From positions 1,210,691-1,274,690 of the forward strand of contig NC_021017.1 in NCBI RefSeq assembly GCF_000210075.1: a stretch of 64,000 nucleotides of DNA. The letters are read 5' to 3'. Shown piece after piece: positions 19,109-28,689 of the stretch. The translations under genes were made by a program, and so were the position numbers. The notes beneath the pieces were generated by a model. It had not been told where the DNA came from. It worked only from the letters and a program-made list of their open reading frames with translations, and did not search any database. Within the stretch, counting starts at the first letter, position 1. Every line of letters starts with the position of its first letter. Source of the DNA: Bacteroides xylanisolvens XB1A (lineage in GTDB: Bacteria; Bacteroidota; Bacteroidia; Bacteroidales; Bacteroidaceae).

Positions 19109-20722
19109 ATGAAAAAGTTAATATATACAGCCTTTGTCATTTGCGGAATGTTGACCGCTTCCTGCTCGGATTTATTAAATCTGGAATCAAAAACAGACGT
19201 GACGAATAATTATCTGTTCACTACTCCCGAAGGATTGAATACTGCCGTTACAGGATTGTATTCCCTGGCACGTGAATTGCCGGGTGGAGCGGATAATAAC
19301 GAATCTAATCTGTACATCGTTACCATGTGTGACTTTAATACGGATATTGCCATACTTAGAGCAGGTGTTTCTACCTCAATCGGACGTTTGAATACAAGTT
19401 TTACTCCAAGTACTGGAGATGTCAATAAGTTCTGGAAACATCACTATGGGATTATCGGAAAAGCAAATGAAATTATTGTAGCGGCAGAAGCCTTGGGACT
19501 GGATGACAGCGACGTATTGCACGCATGGAGTGAAGCGAAATTCTTCAGAGGACGGAGCTATTTTGAACTTTGGAAACGCTTTGACCGCCTTTATCTGAAT
19601 GTCACTCCAACCACTGTCGATAATCTGAAACGGGAGTATAAACCGGCTTCTCATGAAGAACTGATGACACTGATGACGACTGACTTGGATGATGCGATGA
19701 AAGGTCTGGACTGGTCGCTTCCTCAAAATAACGGAAATGTATTGTATGGACGGGTAACGAAAGCGACTGCCAAACATGTCCGTGCACAGGTTGCCATGTG
19801 GGAATCGGATTGGGATACAGCCATTGAGGAATGTGAAGACATCTTTAAACAGGAGGGCATTTACTCAATGGAAAAGAAGGCCGAGAATGTATTTAATAGC
19901 GCAGATTTGAAATCCCCGGAAGTGTTGTGGAGTTTCCAATATTCACAAAACTTGGGTGGAGGAGGTTCCGGAACTCCGGTTGCCGGACATCGTATCTCTA
20001 TTCAGACCACTACCCGAATCAATAAAATTGCAGGTTGTATCAATACGGCCGATCAGGGTGGATATGGTTGGGGACGTATTTATCCGAATACCTATTTATT
20101 GAGTTTGTATGATCAGGCTAAAGATACACGATACAATGAATTGTTCGTACACCGTTTCAAATACAATGATCCTACTTCTCCTAAATATGGCGAATTGATT
20201 CCCCTTGCGAAAAGTTCCAGTTATTGTGAGACGTTGCATTTCATGTCGAAAAAATACTTTGATCAGTGGACTATGGCCGATAATCCGGACCGGACAACGG
20301 GATTCAAGGATTTGATTGTCTATCGACTGGCTGAAACTTACTTAATGGCGGCAGAAGCGTATATGCGCCGTGACGGAGGAATGAGCACGGATGCTCTGCG
20401 CTGTTACAATAAAACATGGGAACGTGCCGGGAATGACAAATTTGCGGGACCTCTGACGCAAGATATTCTTTTGGATGAATATGCCCGTGAACTGAACTTC
20501 GAGGGAGTCCGTTGGCCTTTACTAAAACGTTTGGGGCTTTTGGGTGAAAGGGTGAAAGCGCATTATGGCGAGACAAAAGCTGAAAATCCTTATTTAGATA
20601 AAGATTATGCGGAATGTCGTACCAGTTTTGTAGTTGGAAAGCACGAATGTTGGCCTATTCCACAGGAGCAGATTGACTTGATGGGGAAAGAGAATTTTCC
20701 GCAGAATGAGAATTGGTATTAA
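19109..20722 (+). CDS. SusD/RagB-family surface glycan-binding lipoprotein
   Basis: The 537-residue lipoprotein caps SusC and binds glycan at the cell surface. The signal peptide ends in LTASC (lipid-modified cysteine near residue 19) followed by SDLLNLES. TPR-like SusD blocks are present: EAKFFRGRSYFELWKRF near 145, GRVTKATAKHVRAQVAMWESDW near 210, IVYRLAETYLMAAEAYMRR near 400 and ELNFEGVRWPLLKRLG near 465. Position directly after susC is standard. Ligand specificity cannot be read. Confidence 0.95.
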   Translation: MKKLIYTAFVICGMLTASCSDLLNLESKTDVTNNYLFTTPEGLNTAVTGLYSLARELPGGADNNESNLYIVTMCDFNTDIAILRAGVSTSIGRLNTSFTPSTGDVNKFWKHHYGIIGKANEIIVAAEALGLDDSDVLHAWSEAKFFRGRSYFELWKRFDRLYLNVTPTTVDNLKREYKPASHEELMTLMTTDLDDAMKGLDWSLPQNNGNVLYGRVTKATAKHVRAQVAMWESDWDTAIEECEDIFKQEGIYSMEKKAENVFNSADLKSPEVLWSFQYSQNLGGGGSGTPVAGHRISIQTTTRINKIAGCINTADQGGYGWGRIYPNTYLLSLYDQAKDTRYNELFVHRFKYNDPTSPKYGELIPLAKSSSYCETLHFMSKKYFDQWTMADNPDRTTGFKDLIVYRLAETYLMAAEAYMRRDGGMSTDALRCYNKTWERAGNDKFAGPLTQDILLDEYARELNFEGVRWPLLKRLGLLGERVKAHYGETKAENPYLDKDYAECRTSFVVGKHECWPIPQEQIDLMGKENFPQNENWY

Positions 20723-20747
20723 GCGATTGATTATCTGTAAAACATGA

Positions 20748-22862
20748 ATGAGTATGAAAAGAATAATATATCTGTTATTGATTTTAAATCTGGGGCTGCT
20801 TTCCTGTGTCGATGATGCGTCGGTACGTGTGATGCCTGAATTTAATTGTAAAGATACAAAAGTAAACCTGGCAAAAGCGGCGGGTTCTTCCGTCACATCG
20901 CTATTATATACTAATGTCGGTCAGGTTGTTGCTCAATATCAAGCGGAGTGGCTTTCTGTAGATGTAAACGCTAAAAGTGTAATATACACTGCCTTGACGC
21001 AGAATGACGGTGAGGATGCAAGGAGTACTGTCGTGAAACTGACTTGCGGTTCATATACAGTGGAAGTGACGGTTACACAGGATTCCAAAGAACCGGACCT
21101 TTCTTTGAAGGTAGGACAAAGTGTAGATGATGGTATCGGTATGATTTTCTGGGTGGATCCTTCGGACAAGATGGTAGGAAAAGCTGTATCTGTAAAACGT
21201 CAGGGAGGAAATCCTTTTGAGGCCTCTGTGATGTCTCATAATGCGCTTTCTACAGTGAATGGATATGCCAATACGGCTTTGTTTACTGCTCCTGCTGCAA
21301 ATGATGCAGTGGCATACTGTCAGTCGCTGGGTGAGGGATGGTATCTGCCTGCACGTGATGAGTTATGGGAGTTGTTTGATGTTTACAACGGTATTGGACA
21401 TGCTGACCCGGATTTTGCTTCGGTTGTACCTGATAAGTTGACGGAAGTTGAAAAAGCGGCACGTGCGGCATTTGATAAGATGTTGACCGATTTGCAGGGT
21501 GATGTAATAAACGAGGCTGCCGGTTCGGGCAATGGGGAAAGCTATTGGTCGAGTACGGAAAATGCAGCAGGGGATAAGGCTTATTGGGTACGTTTCGGAA
21601 AGTCTGGTGCTGATGCAGGAAATAAAACAGCTACCAACCGTTTTGTGAGATGTATGCGCACAATTGGTGATTATACTTATCCTGAAGAGCCGGCAACTCT
21701 GACGGTGGCTCCCAATCCTGTGACATTGGAAGGTGCTAACGAAGCGGAAGCAAATGTTACGTTGACATCCAATAAGAGTGTATTCAGCGTAGTGTTGGCA
21801 GATGATTCCTGGCTTTCATATACTATTTCAGGTACTACAGTTACGTTCAAGGCAAAATCAAAAAATACCACTGGTAATATTCGTACGACAATTGCTACAA
21901 TAACAGCCGGTACTGGCGCAGCCGCAAAAGCAGTGGAGGTAACAGTGAATCAAAATGTAGCTGCCGAGGGAGACGCTTCCCTCGAATTGAGTACCAATGC
22001 GGTGACTATTACTCCTGATGCGGTAGCAAAATCAGAGGTAATTACAATGATTTCTGATGAGACGGAATTTGCAATAAATATCACTGATGAATCTTGGGTG
22101 AAAGCGTATGTTGATGTAACAAGTAAAACTCTTTATTTTTGGACTTTATCTCCCAATCTGAATAGTTCTAGCCGGGTAACGACTGCTACGGTAACAGCCG
22201 GAAGCGGAGCGAATGCGCCTAAACAAGAGGTTACGATTACACAGAGAGGACTTTTAAGTTCCGAGTTTGCGGTGGGACAGGTAATTGCGGATAATGGATC
22301 GTTGAAAGGAGGCATTGTTTTCTGGGTAGATGCAACTAATCGTGGTAAGGCTAAGATTATGTCGTTGGACAGAGAGAATTTGGCATGGTCTACAGCAGGC
22401 TCTCCGGCTTCTACTGGTTTGACTTTATCTAATGATAACGGTTTGGCAAATACTACTGCCTTGGCAGCATTGCCGAATGCAGCGGAAATGCCTGCTCTTA
22501 AATATTGCATGGATAAAGGTTCCGGATGGTATTGGCCTACAAGATCGGATCTGGAACAGATGTTTGAAACCTATAATGGGACTAAAGTAGCAGATGCGAC
22601 GGAGGATAATCCGAATGCGATTACTGATTTTGAGAAAGCAAATCGTGCGGCATGGGATCTGATAGTTACTAATGTAGGAGGAACTGCTATGAATACGGCA
22701 GCGGCTTCTTCTACCGGAGATTCTTATTGGGCTAGTCGTGAAACGTCAAGTGGTACAAATGCATTTTATGTACGTTTTGGAAAACCGCTTGCTTGGGATA
22801 AAGCAAATGGGAAAAAGTCTGGGGCAAGATATATTCGCGCAGTCCGTTCAATCTCGAAATAA
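20748..22862 (+). CDS. Surface lipoprotein with BACON and paired lectin-like (DUF1566) domains
   Basis: This 704-residue protein sits in the SusE/SusF position and is probably a surface glycan-binding protein. Its signal peptide ends at LLSC (near residue 20) followed by acidic residues. Three BACON-type Ig modules are visible by their AxWLS/SWV and TVTQ/TVNQ ends (about 40-115, 318-403 and 415-500). Two copies of a C-type-lectin-like DUF1566 domain flank them, each with a GWY(L/W)P..(D/S)(E/L) helix, an ESYWSS/DSYWAS motif and a closing RFVRCMR/RYIRAVR strand (about 125-305 and 510-704). The layout BACON-lectin-BACON-BACON-lectin looks like an internal duplication. It overlaps the GH2 start by one base. 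It is not a classic SusE, and binding is inferred from context. Confidence 0.8.
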   Translation: MSMKRIIYLLLILNLGLLSCVDDASVRVMPEFNCKDTKVNLAKAAGSSVTSLLYTNVGQVVAQYQAEWLSVDVNAKSVIYTALTQNDGEDARSTVVKLTCGSYTVEVTVTQDSKEPDLSLKVGQSVDDGIGMIFWVDPSDKMVGKAVSVKRQGGNPFEASVMSHNALSTVNGYANTALFTAPAANDAVAYCQSLGEGWYLPARDELWELFDVYNGIGHADPDFASVVPDKLTEVEKAARAAFDKMLTDLQGDVINEAAGSGNGESYWSSTENAAGDKAYWVRFGKSGADAGNKTATNRFVRCMRTIGDYTYPEEPATLTVAPNPVTLEGANEAEANVTLTSNKSVFSVVLADDSWLSYTISGTTVTFKAKSKNTTGNIRTTIATITAGTGAAAKAVEVTVNQNVAAEGDASLELSTNAVTITPDAVAKSEVITMISDETEFAINITDESWVKAYVDVTSKTLYFWTLSPNLNSSSRVTTATVTAGSGANAPKQEVTITQRGLLSSEFAVGQVIADNGSLKGGIVFWVDATNRGKAKIMSLDRENLAWSTAGSPASTGLTLSNDNGLANTTALAALPNAAEMPALKYCMDKGSGWYWPTRSDLEQMFETYNGTKVADATEDNPNAITDFEKANRAAWDLIVTNVGGTAMNTAAASSTGDSYWASRETSSGTNAFYVRFGKPLAWDKANGKKSGARYIRAVRSISK

Positions 22863-25537
22863 TGGTATTAGGAATGTATAAGGTATATAGAAAAATAATC
22901 TTAGCCTGCTTGTTATTGATTGTTGCCAGCACGGTCTGCGGTCAGCGTGTGACGCAAACGATCAACGATGGTTGGAAGTTCTCCCTCTTTGAGGGAGACG
23001 CGTCCACTGCTGACTTTGATGTGTCCGGTTGGACTGACGTTTCCATTCCTCATACTTGGAATTCAAAAGATGCAGAAGATGAAATCCCCGGTTATTTCCG
23101 GGGAAAAGGCTGGTACAGGAAAGCCGTGACAGTGGAGGAACTGATTGCAGGTCAAAGAGTTTATCTTTGTTTTGAAGGAGCCAATCAGGAGACAAATGTA
23201 TTTGTGAATGGAAAGTTGGTAGGGAATCATAAAGGTGGTTATTCTGCTTTTACGTTTGATGTGACTGACTATGTTCATACCGGACGCAATCTGGTAGCAG
23301 TGAGTGTTGACAACTCTTATAATCCGGATATTGCTCCTCTTTCGGCAGACTTTACTTTCTTCGGCGGACTTTATCGGGATGTTTATCTGGTGTATACTTC
23401 GCCCGTGCAACTGTCTACCACCCATTATGCTTCCAGTGGAGTATATCTCAAAACTGTTGGAATAACAGACGCTCAAGCGGAAGTGTGTGCAAAAACATTC
23501 TTGTCCAATGCTTTGAAAAGTAATCAGGCATTGATTCTTGAAACGGAGATTTTGGATGCAGACGGCAATAGAGTGGCACTTTCCGCAAAGAAAGTGAATG
23601 TGAAGGCAGGAGAGAAGAATGTAGCCTTTGAAGCGTTGATGACTATTGCGCAACCCAAACGGTGGGATGTTGATTCTCCTTATTTATATAAGGTGTATAG
23701 CCGTTTGAAGAATAAAAAGGGAGAAGTTCTCGATTGCGTTGTTAATCCGCTGGGAATCCGTGAATATCATTTTGATGCGGAGAAAGGTTTTTTCCTGAAC
23801 GGAAAATATCGGAAATTGATTGGTACCAGCCGGCATCAGGATTACAAAGGAATGGGGAATGCCTTGCGGGATGAAATGCATATCCGGGATATACAGTTGA
23901 GTAAGGATATGGGAAGTAATTTCCTGCGAGTGGCTCATTATCCGCAAGATCCGGTTGTGATGCAGATGTGTGATAAGTTGGGGCTGTTGACTTCGGTTGA
24001 AATTCCGATTGTAAATGCCATTACTCAAAGTAGGGCGTTTATGGACAACTGTGTGGAACAGGCTACGGAAATGGTTTGTCAGAACTATAATTATCCGTCT
24101 GTCATCATTTGGGCTTACATGAATGAAGTGCTTTTGCGTCCTCCCTTTAATCCTGACAACAAGAAAGAACGGGCGGAATATATGAAGTTTCTTCATCAAA
24201 TAGCTTCGGCTGTTGAGGCGCAGATCAGAAGTCTGGACTCGGAACGCTATACCATGTTGCCTTGTCATTCTGCTTCCCAAATCTATCAGGAAGCAGGGAT
24301 TACTGAATTGCCGATGTTATTGGGATTTAATCTTTATAATGGATGGTATGGTGGTAATTTGGACGGATTTGAAGAGAAACTGGAAGAACTTCACAAGGAG
24401 TTTCCTCATAAACCGTTGCTTATTACCGAATATGGGGCGGATGTAGATACTCGTATTCATTCTTTTTCGCCGGTGCGGTTTGATTTTAGTTGTGAGTTTG
24501 GTTCTGTCTATCATGAACATTATTTGCCTGAAATTCTAAAGAGGGATTATATAGTGGGGGCTATGGTCTGGAATTTGAATGATTTTTATTCCGAAGCCAG
24601 AAGAAATGCTATGCCTCATGTGAACAATAAAGGGTTGGTAAGTACGGATAGAGAACGTAAGGATGGATATTATCTTTATCAGGCTTATCTGAAAGAGTCA
24701 CCTGTCCTGCATATTGCTTCTAAATCTTGGAAGAATAGGGCAGGAGCCAGTCGGGATGGAAAGAGTTGTACGCAACCGCTGAAAGTTTATACTAACGCGG
24801 ATAAGGTGGAGGTCTTTTTGAATGGAAAAAGTTTGGGAGTATATCCGGTAGCAGATAAGGTGGTTTCCGTGGACATTCCTTTTGTAAACGGAAAGAATGT
24901 GGTGGATGCTGTGATTGAAAAGGAGGGACGTGAATATCGTGACCAGTATGTTTGTGATTTTAAATGTGTCAATGTGAAGAATGGCTTTACGGAAATCAAT
25001 GTATTACTGGGTGCTCGACGCTATTTTGAGGACCGGATAGCAGAGATGTGCTGGATACCCGAACAGGCTTATGCAGAAGGTTCATGGGGATATATTGGTG
25101 GGGAAGTGGCTCCGAACAAAACTCGTTACGGTTCTTTGCCGGCCAGCGATACAGATATACTGGGGACGGATCAGGATCCTGTCTTCCAGACACAGCGAGT
25201 AGGCATTGAAGCTTTTAAGGCAGATGTACCGGATGGTGTTTATGCTGTATATTTGTATTGGACAGAACTTACTTCTGAAAATAAAAGAGAGGCTTTGGTG
25301 TATAATTTAGGAAATGATGTGGTGAGGGAGGACTATATTAACCGGGTATTTTCTGTGGATATAAATGGAGTATCTGTTGCCAAGCAACTGAATATTGCAG
25401 AAGAATACGGTTCCGAACGTGCGGTTATTAAGAAATATATTGTTCCGGTTTCACAAGGAAAGGGGCTTGTTGTTCGTTTTGGAGCGGTGGAGTCTGTGCC
25501 CATTTTAAATGCAATACGAATCGTAAAAGAATATTAG
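22862..25537 (+). CDS. Glycoside hydrolase family 2 (beta-galactosidase-like) with malectin-like C-terminus
   Basis: The 891-residue enzyme has the GH2 order: sugar-binding jelly roll (DGWKFSLFEGD, WRKAV region, about 30-190), Ig-like domain (about 195-310), TIM barrel with acid/base E422 in WAYMNE and nucleophile E523 in ITEYGAD, then extra beta domains. The C-terminal stretch (about 735-891) looks malectin-like and could bind carbohydrate. A signal peptide precedes GQRVTQT; the VCG context is a poor lipobox, so periplasmic location is favoured. Beta-galactosidase is the most common activity in GH2, but glucuronidase or mannosidase cannot be excluded. Its start shares one base with the previous stop (TAATG) and the next gene follows with no gap, so the enzymes are tightly coupled. 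Confidence 0.88.
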   Translation: MVLGMYKVYRKIILACLLLIVASTVCGQRVTQTINDGWKFSLFEGDASTADFDVSGWTDVSIPHTWNSKDAEDEIPGYFRGKGWYRKAVTVEELIAGQRVYLCFEGANQETNVFVNGKLVGNHKGGYSAFTFDVTDYVHTGRNLVAVSVDNSYNPDIAPLSADFTFFGGLYRDVYLVYTSPVQLSTTHYASSGVYLKTVGITDAQAEVCAKTFLSNALKSNQALILETEILDADGNRVALSAKKVNVKAGEKNVAFEALMTIAQPKRWDVDSPYLYKVYSRLKNKKGEVLDCVVNPLGIREYHFDAEKGFFLNGKYRKLIGTSRHQDYKGMGNALRDEMHIRDIQLSKDMGSNFLRVAHYPQDPVVMQMCDKLGLLTSVEIPIVNAITQSRAFMDNCVEQATEMVCQNYNYPSVIIWAYMNEVLLRPPFNPDNKKERAEYMKFLHQIASAVEAQIRSLDSERYTMLPCHSASQIYQEAGITELPMLLGFNLYNGWYGGNLDGFEEKLEELHKEFPHKPLLITEYGADVDTRIHSFSPVRFDFSCEFGSVYHEHYLPEILKRDYIVGAMVWNLNDFYSEARRNAMPHVNNKGLVSTDRERKDGYYLYQAYLKESPVLHIASKSWKNRAGASRDGKSCTQPLKVYTNADKVEVFLNGKSLGVYPVADKVVSVDIPFVNGKNVVDAVIEKEGREYRDQYVCDFKCVNVKNGFTEINVLLGARRYFEDRIAEMCWIPEQAYAEGSWGYIGGEVAPNKTRYGSLPASDTDILGTDQDPVFQTQRVGIEAFKADVPDGVYAVYLYWTELTSENKREALVYNLGNDVVREDYINRVFSVDINGVSVAKQLNIAEEYGSERAVIKKYIVPVSQGKGLVVRFGAVESVPILNAIRIVKEY

Positions 25538-26953
25538 ATGATGAAAAATAGTATAGTTATATTGTTTTTACTGCTGTTATCCCAGTTTGGTTATGCCCAG
25601 GGACGTACATTTAAGGTCACTGCCCGTCCGTGGGTGAAAGGACAGAAAAATCTGCCTTGGAAAGAGTATGATACCCGTACTATTGCTCAATTGGATGGGT
25701 TCAAACCTACTGGTAAAGTACGTGTGAATAAGTATGGAAGTGATTTGGATGCTTCCAGGCATCGGGCTACAGGATTTTTCAGGGTAGAACGTATCGGAGA
25801 TCGATGGTGGATGATTGATCCCGATGGGTATCGGCATTTGCAGAAAGTGGTGGTAGGAGTACGTTTAGGTACTTCCGAACGCAATAAACAAGCAATGCTG
25901 GACAAATTCGGTACGGAGGAAAAATGGATCGAAGGAACGGCACGGATGATTCATTCGCTGGGCTTTTCCGGGGCCGGCTCCTGGAGTAATGAAGAAGCTA
26001 TTGCCTCTTACAATGCCTCTCATAAGGAGGTACTGACTCGCTCAATCATTCTGAACCTGATGAGTGGATATGGGAAGAAACGAGGAGGAACTTATCAGTT
26101 ACCTGGTAATACGGGATATCCTAATCAGTGTATTTTCGTTTTTGACCCGGAGTTCGAAACCTATTGCGATGAGATGGCACAAAAACTGGTCGCAAATAAA
26201 ACGGATAAAAATATCATCGGCTATTTTTCGGATAATGAATTGCCGTTCGGGCCGAAGAATCTGGAGGGGTATCTGACTTTGAAGAATCCCAATGATCCGG
26301 GAAGATTGTATGCAGAATCCTGGTTGAAACAGCAGGGTATTACTTTGCAACAAATTACGGACGAACATCGGGAAGAGTTTGCGGGAGTAGTAGCGGAACG
26401 ATACTACAAAGTGGTGTCGGAAGCGATTCGGAAGTATGATCCCAATCACCTTTATTTAGGTAGTCGTCTACATGGAAAACCTAAGTTTGTCCGCCAGATT
26501 GTGGAAGCGGCAGGCAGGTATTGTGATGTCGTTGCTATTAACTACTATGGTGCATGGACACCGAATGAGAAGACCATGAAGCATTGGGGCGAATGGGCTC
26601 AAAAACCTTTCATCATCACGGAATTTTATACGAAAGGAATGGATTCAGGGCTGGCAAACACAACAGGGGCAGGTTTCACCGTTCAAACCCAGCAGGAACG
26701 TGGATATGCCTACCAGCATTTTGTTTTAGGATTATTGGAAAGTGGGAATTGTGTCGGATGGCATTGGTTCCGTTATCAGGATAATGATCCGACGGCAAAA
26801 GGGGTAGATCCTTCGAATCTGGACTCTAACAAGGGACTGGTAGATAATGAATACAATTTTTATAAACCGTTGGCTGATGCTATGAAAGAATTGAATATCA
26901 ACGCTTATCGTTTGGCTGACTGGTTCGACCAACAATCAACTAATAATAAATAA
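25538..26953 (+). CDS. Clan GH-A glycosidase, GH50 agarase-like (periplasmic)
   Basis: The 471-residue protein has an ordinary signal peptide (ending YAQG) and a TIM-barrel glycosidase domain. GFFRVERIGDRWWMIDPDGY near residue 80 is the entry block seen in agarase-type enzymes. The catalytic pair is probably E234 in YFSDNELPF (acid/base after Asn, as in clan GH-A) and E362 in IITEFYTKG (nucleophile), 128 residues apart. Other conserved blocks are YLGSRLHGKP, VAINYYGAW and GWHWFRYQD. It resembles GH50 and proteins annotated simply as agarase. Family assignment is by pattern only; substrate is unproved. The next gene encodes a clear paralog that is lipid-anchored, which suggests surface and periplasmic versions of one activity. 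Confidence 0.72.
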   Translation: MMKNSIVILFLLLLSQFGYAQGRTFKVTARPWVKGQKNLPWKEYDTRTIAQLDGFKPTGKVRVNKYGSDLDASRHRATGFFRVERIGDRWWMIDPDGYRHLQKVVVGVRLGTSERNKQAMLDKFGTEEKWIEGTARMIHSLGFSGAGSWSNEEAIASYNASHKEVLTRSIILNLMSGYGKKRGGTYQLPGNTGYPNQCIFVFDPEFETYCDEMAQKLVANKTDKNIIGYFSDNELPFGPKNLEGYLTLKNPNDPGRLYAESWLKQQGITLQQITDEHREEFAGVVAERYYKVVSEAIRKYDPNHLYLGSRLHGKPKFVRQIVEAAGRYCDVVAINYYGAWTPNEKTMKHWGEWAQKPFIITEFYTKGMDSGLANTTGAGFTVQTQQERGYAYQHFVLGLLESGNCVGWHWFRYQDNDPTAKGVDPSNLDSNKGLVDNEYNFYKPLADAMKELNINAYRLADWFDQQSTNNK

Positions 26954-26963
26954 AATACATACC

Positions 26964-28517
26964 ATGAAAAAACTATTTATATTGGGAACTTTTCTGTTTA
27001 TAAGTTCTATTCCTATGGTGTCTTGTACGGATGATGATGATAAAGATCCTAATTTTATGCCTCCTGACATAGTGATGGGAGGGGGAGATGTAGAGTCGGA
27101 ATATCCGGAGGATTTGCCTGCTCCCGGAGCTTCTGTGATGTATACTCCGTCATTAAATGCCAATATGTATCGCCCTATCAGTGTTAAGTATTCCAGTGCT
27201 TATCCGCCTATATCTAGTTGGAAAACAGAGAATACACGTATTATTGCGTATATGGACGGGTATAAGCCGGCTATTAAAACGTTGAAAGCGTATCAGGAGT
27301 CGGTTAATAAATACGGAAGTTCGACTACACTTCCGAAACAGGCGGCTACGGGAAGATTTTATACGAAGAAAATAGACGGACGTTGGTGGTTGGTTGATCC
27401 GGAAGGTTGTCTGCATCTGGAACGTAGTGCGACTTCTTTGCGTAAGGGAACTTCCAGTCGTAATAAAACGGCCTGGAATAGCAGGTTTGGAACTGACGAA
27501 AAATGGTTGTCTACTACTCAACGTGAATTGAGTGAGATCGGCTTTCACGGTACAGGTGCTTTCTGCACAGGAACTTATTCACTGATTCAGACTCATAATG
27601 CTTCCAATCCGAGCAGTCCGTTAACTTTGGCGCCTTCATTTGCTTTTTTAAGCCAGTTCAAGAGTGCGAAGTCTTATAATTATCCCGGAGGAAGCGATGA
27701 TAACGCGGCAGGTCTTGTGTTTTATAATGGATGGACTGAATGGTGTGAATCATATTTGGCAGGTAGTGCTTTCGCAGATTATTTGCGGGATCCTAATGTG
27801 CTAGGTTTCTTTTCTGATAATGAGATAAACTTCTCTTCAAACAGTTCCCGGATTTTGGATCGTTTTCTGGCTATCAGTAACTCAAGTGATCCGGCTTATG
27901 TTGCGGCGAAAGCTTTTATGGATTCTAAAGGTACGCAAAGTGTGACGGATGACTTGAATAATGAGTTTGCCGGGATTGTAGCAGAGAAATATTATAAAGC
28001 AGTGAAAGAGGCAGTGAAGAAAGTAGATGATAAGTTGCTTTATCTGGGAACTAGATTACATGGAACTCCTAAATATATGGAAGGAGTAGTGAGAGCTGCC
28101 GGAAAATATTGTGATGTTATTTCTATCAACTATTATAGTCGTTGGAGTCCTGAACTGACAACAGCGATTGCTGATTGGGCTAATTGGGCGGACAAACCGT
28201 TTCTTGTAAGTGAGTTTTATACGAAAGGGGTGGAGGACTCTGATCTGAATAACCAGTCGGGAGCCGGATATTCTGTCCCTACACAAAACGAGAGAGCTTA
28301 TGCTTATCAGCATTTTACATTAGGATTGCTTGAAGCTAAGAATTGTATCGGATGGCATTGGTTCAAATATCAGGATGATGATGGTACGGATAATTCGTCG
28401 AAACCTGCTAATAAAGGTCTTTATGATAATTCTTATCAACTCTTTCCTTATTTATCTTTCTTTGCCCGCGAATTGAATTTTAATGCGTATGATTTGATTC
28501 AGTATTTTGATAAATAG
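26964..28517 (+). CDS. Clan GH-A glycosidase, GH50 agarase-like (lipoprotein)
   Basis: The 517-residue paralog of the preceding enzyme carries a lipoprotein signal (MVSC, followed by TDDDDKDP) rich in acidic residues, as in surface-exported Bacteroides lipoproteins. Its barrel repeats the same blocks: RFYTKKIDGRWWLVDPEG, FFSDNEINF with probable acid/base E287, YLGTRLHGTPKY, ISINYYSRWSP, LVSEFYTKG with probable nucleophile E417, and GWHWFKYQDDD. It has about 60 extra residues at the N-terminus and an insertion around residues 185-240 relative to its neighbour. As the last PUL gene, it most likely starts glycan cleavage outside the cell. A strong hairpin follows 37 bp after the stop. Confidence 0.72.
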   Translation: MKKLFILGTFLFISSIPMVSCTDDDDKDPNFMPPDIVMGGGDVESEYPEDLPAPGASVMYTPSLNANMYRPISVKYSSAYPPISSWKTENTRIIAYMDGYKPAIKTLKAYQESVNKYGSSTTLPKQAATGRFYTKKIDGRWWLVDPEGCLHLERSATSLRKGTSSRNKTAWNSRFGTDEKWLSTTQRELSEIGFHGTGAFCTGTYSLIQTHNASNPSSPLTLAPSFAFLSQFKSAKSYNYPGGSDDNAAGLVFYNGWTEWCESYLAGSAFADYLRDPNVLGFFSDNEINFSSNSSRILDRFLAISNSSDPAYVAAKAFMDSKGTQSVTDDLNNEFAGIVAEKYYKAVKEAVKKVDDKLLYLGTRLHGTPKYMEGVVRAAGKYCDVISINYYSRWSPELTTAIADWANWADKPFLVSEFYTKGVEDSDLNNQSGAGYSVPTQNERAYAYQHFTLGLLEAKNCIGWHWFKYQDDDGTDNSSKPANKGLYDNSYQLFPYLSFFARELNFNAYDLIQYFDK

Positions 28518-28553
28518 GTGTTTGTTTCTATATAATATTTGAGAGGAAAAACA

Positions 28554-28610
28554 AAGTGCGAATTTTACAGGATTAGTTTTGATTAAAGCTATACTGCAAA
28601 ATTCGCACTT
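28554..28610. terminator. Bidirectional terminator closing the PUL
   Basis: AAGTGCGAATTTT pairs perfectly with AAAATTCGCACTT (13 bp) around a loop of about 31 nt. T-rich sequence follows on the plus strand (CTTATTTTTA) and on the minus strand (TGTTTTTCC). It lies between the PUL and the convergent pyrH gene. Confidence 0.85.
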
Positions 28611-28689
28611 CTTATTTTTAAATGAATAATCAATGTCTTATCAGAGTAGAGTATCATCTGATAGACAAATGAATATCGGTAGTGAAAAA

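Noticed and set aside
23063..23653. 196-codon minus-strand open frame inside the GH2 gene
   Set aside because: It is antisense to a gene with clear catalytic motifs and has no family resemblance or start signal.
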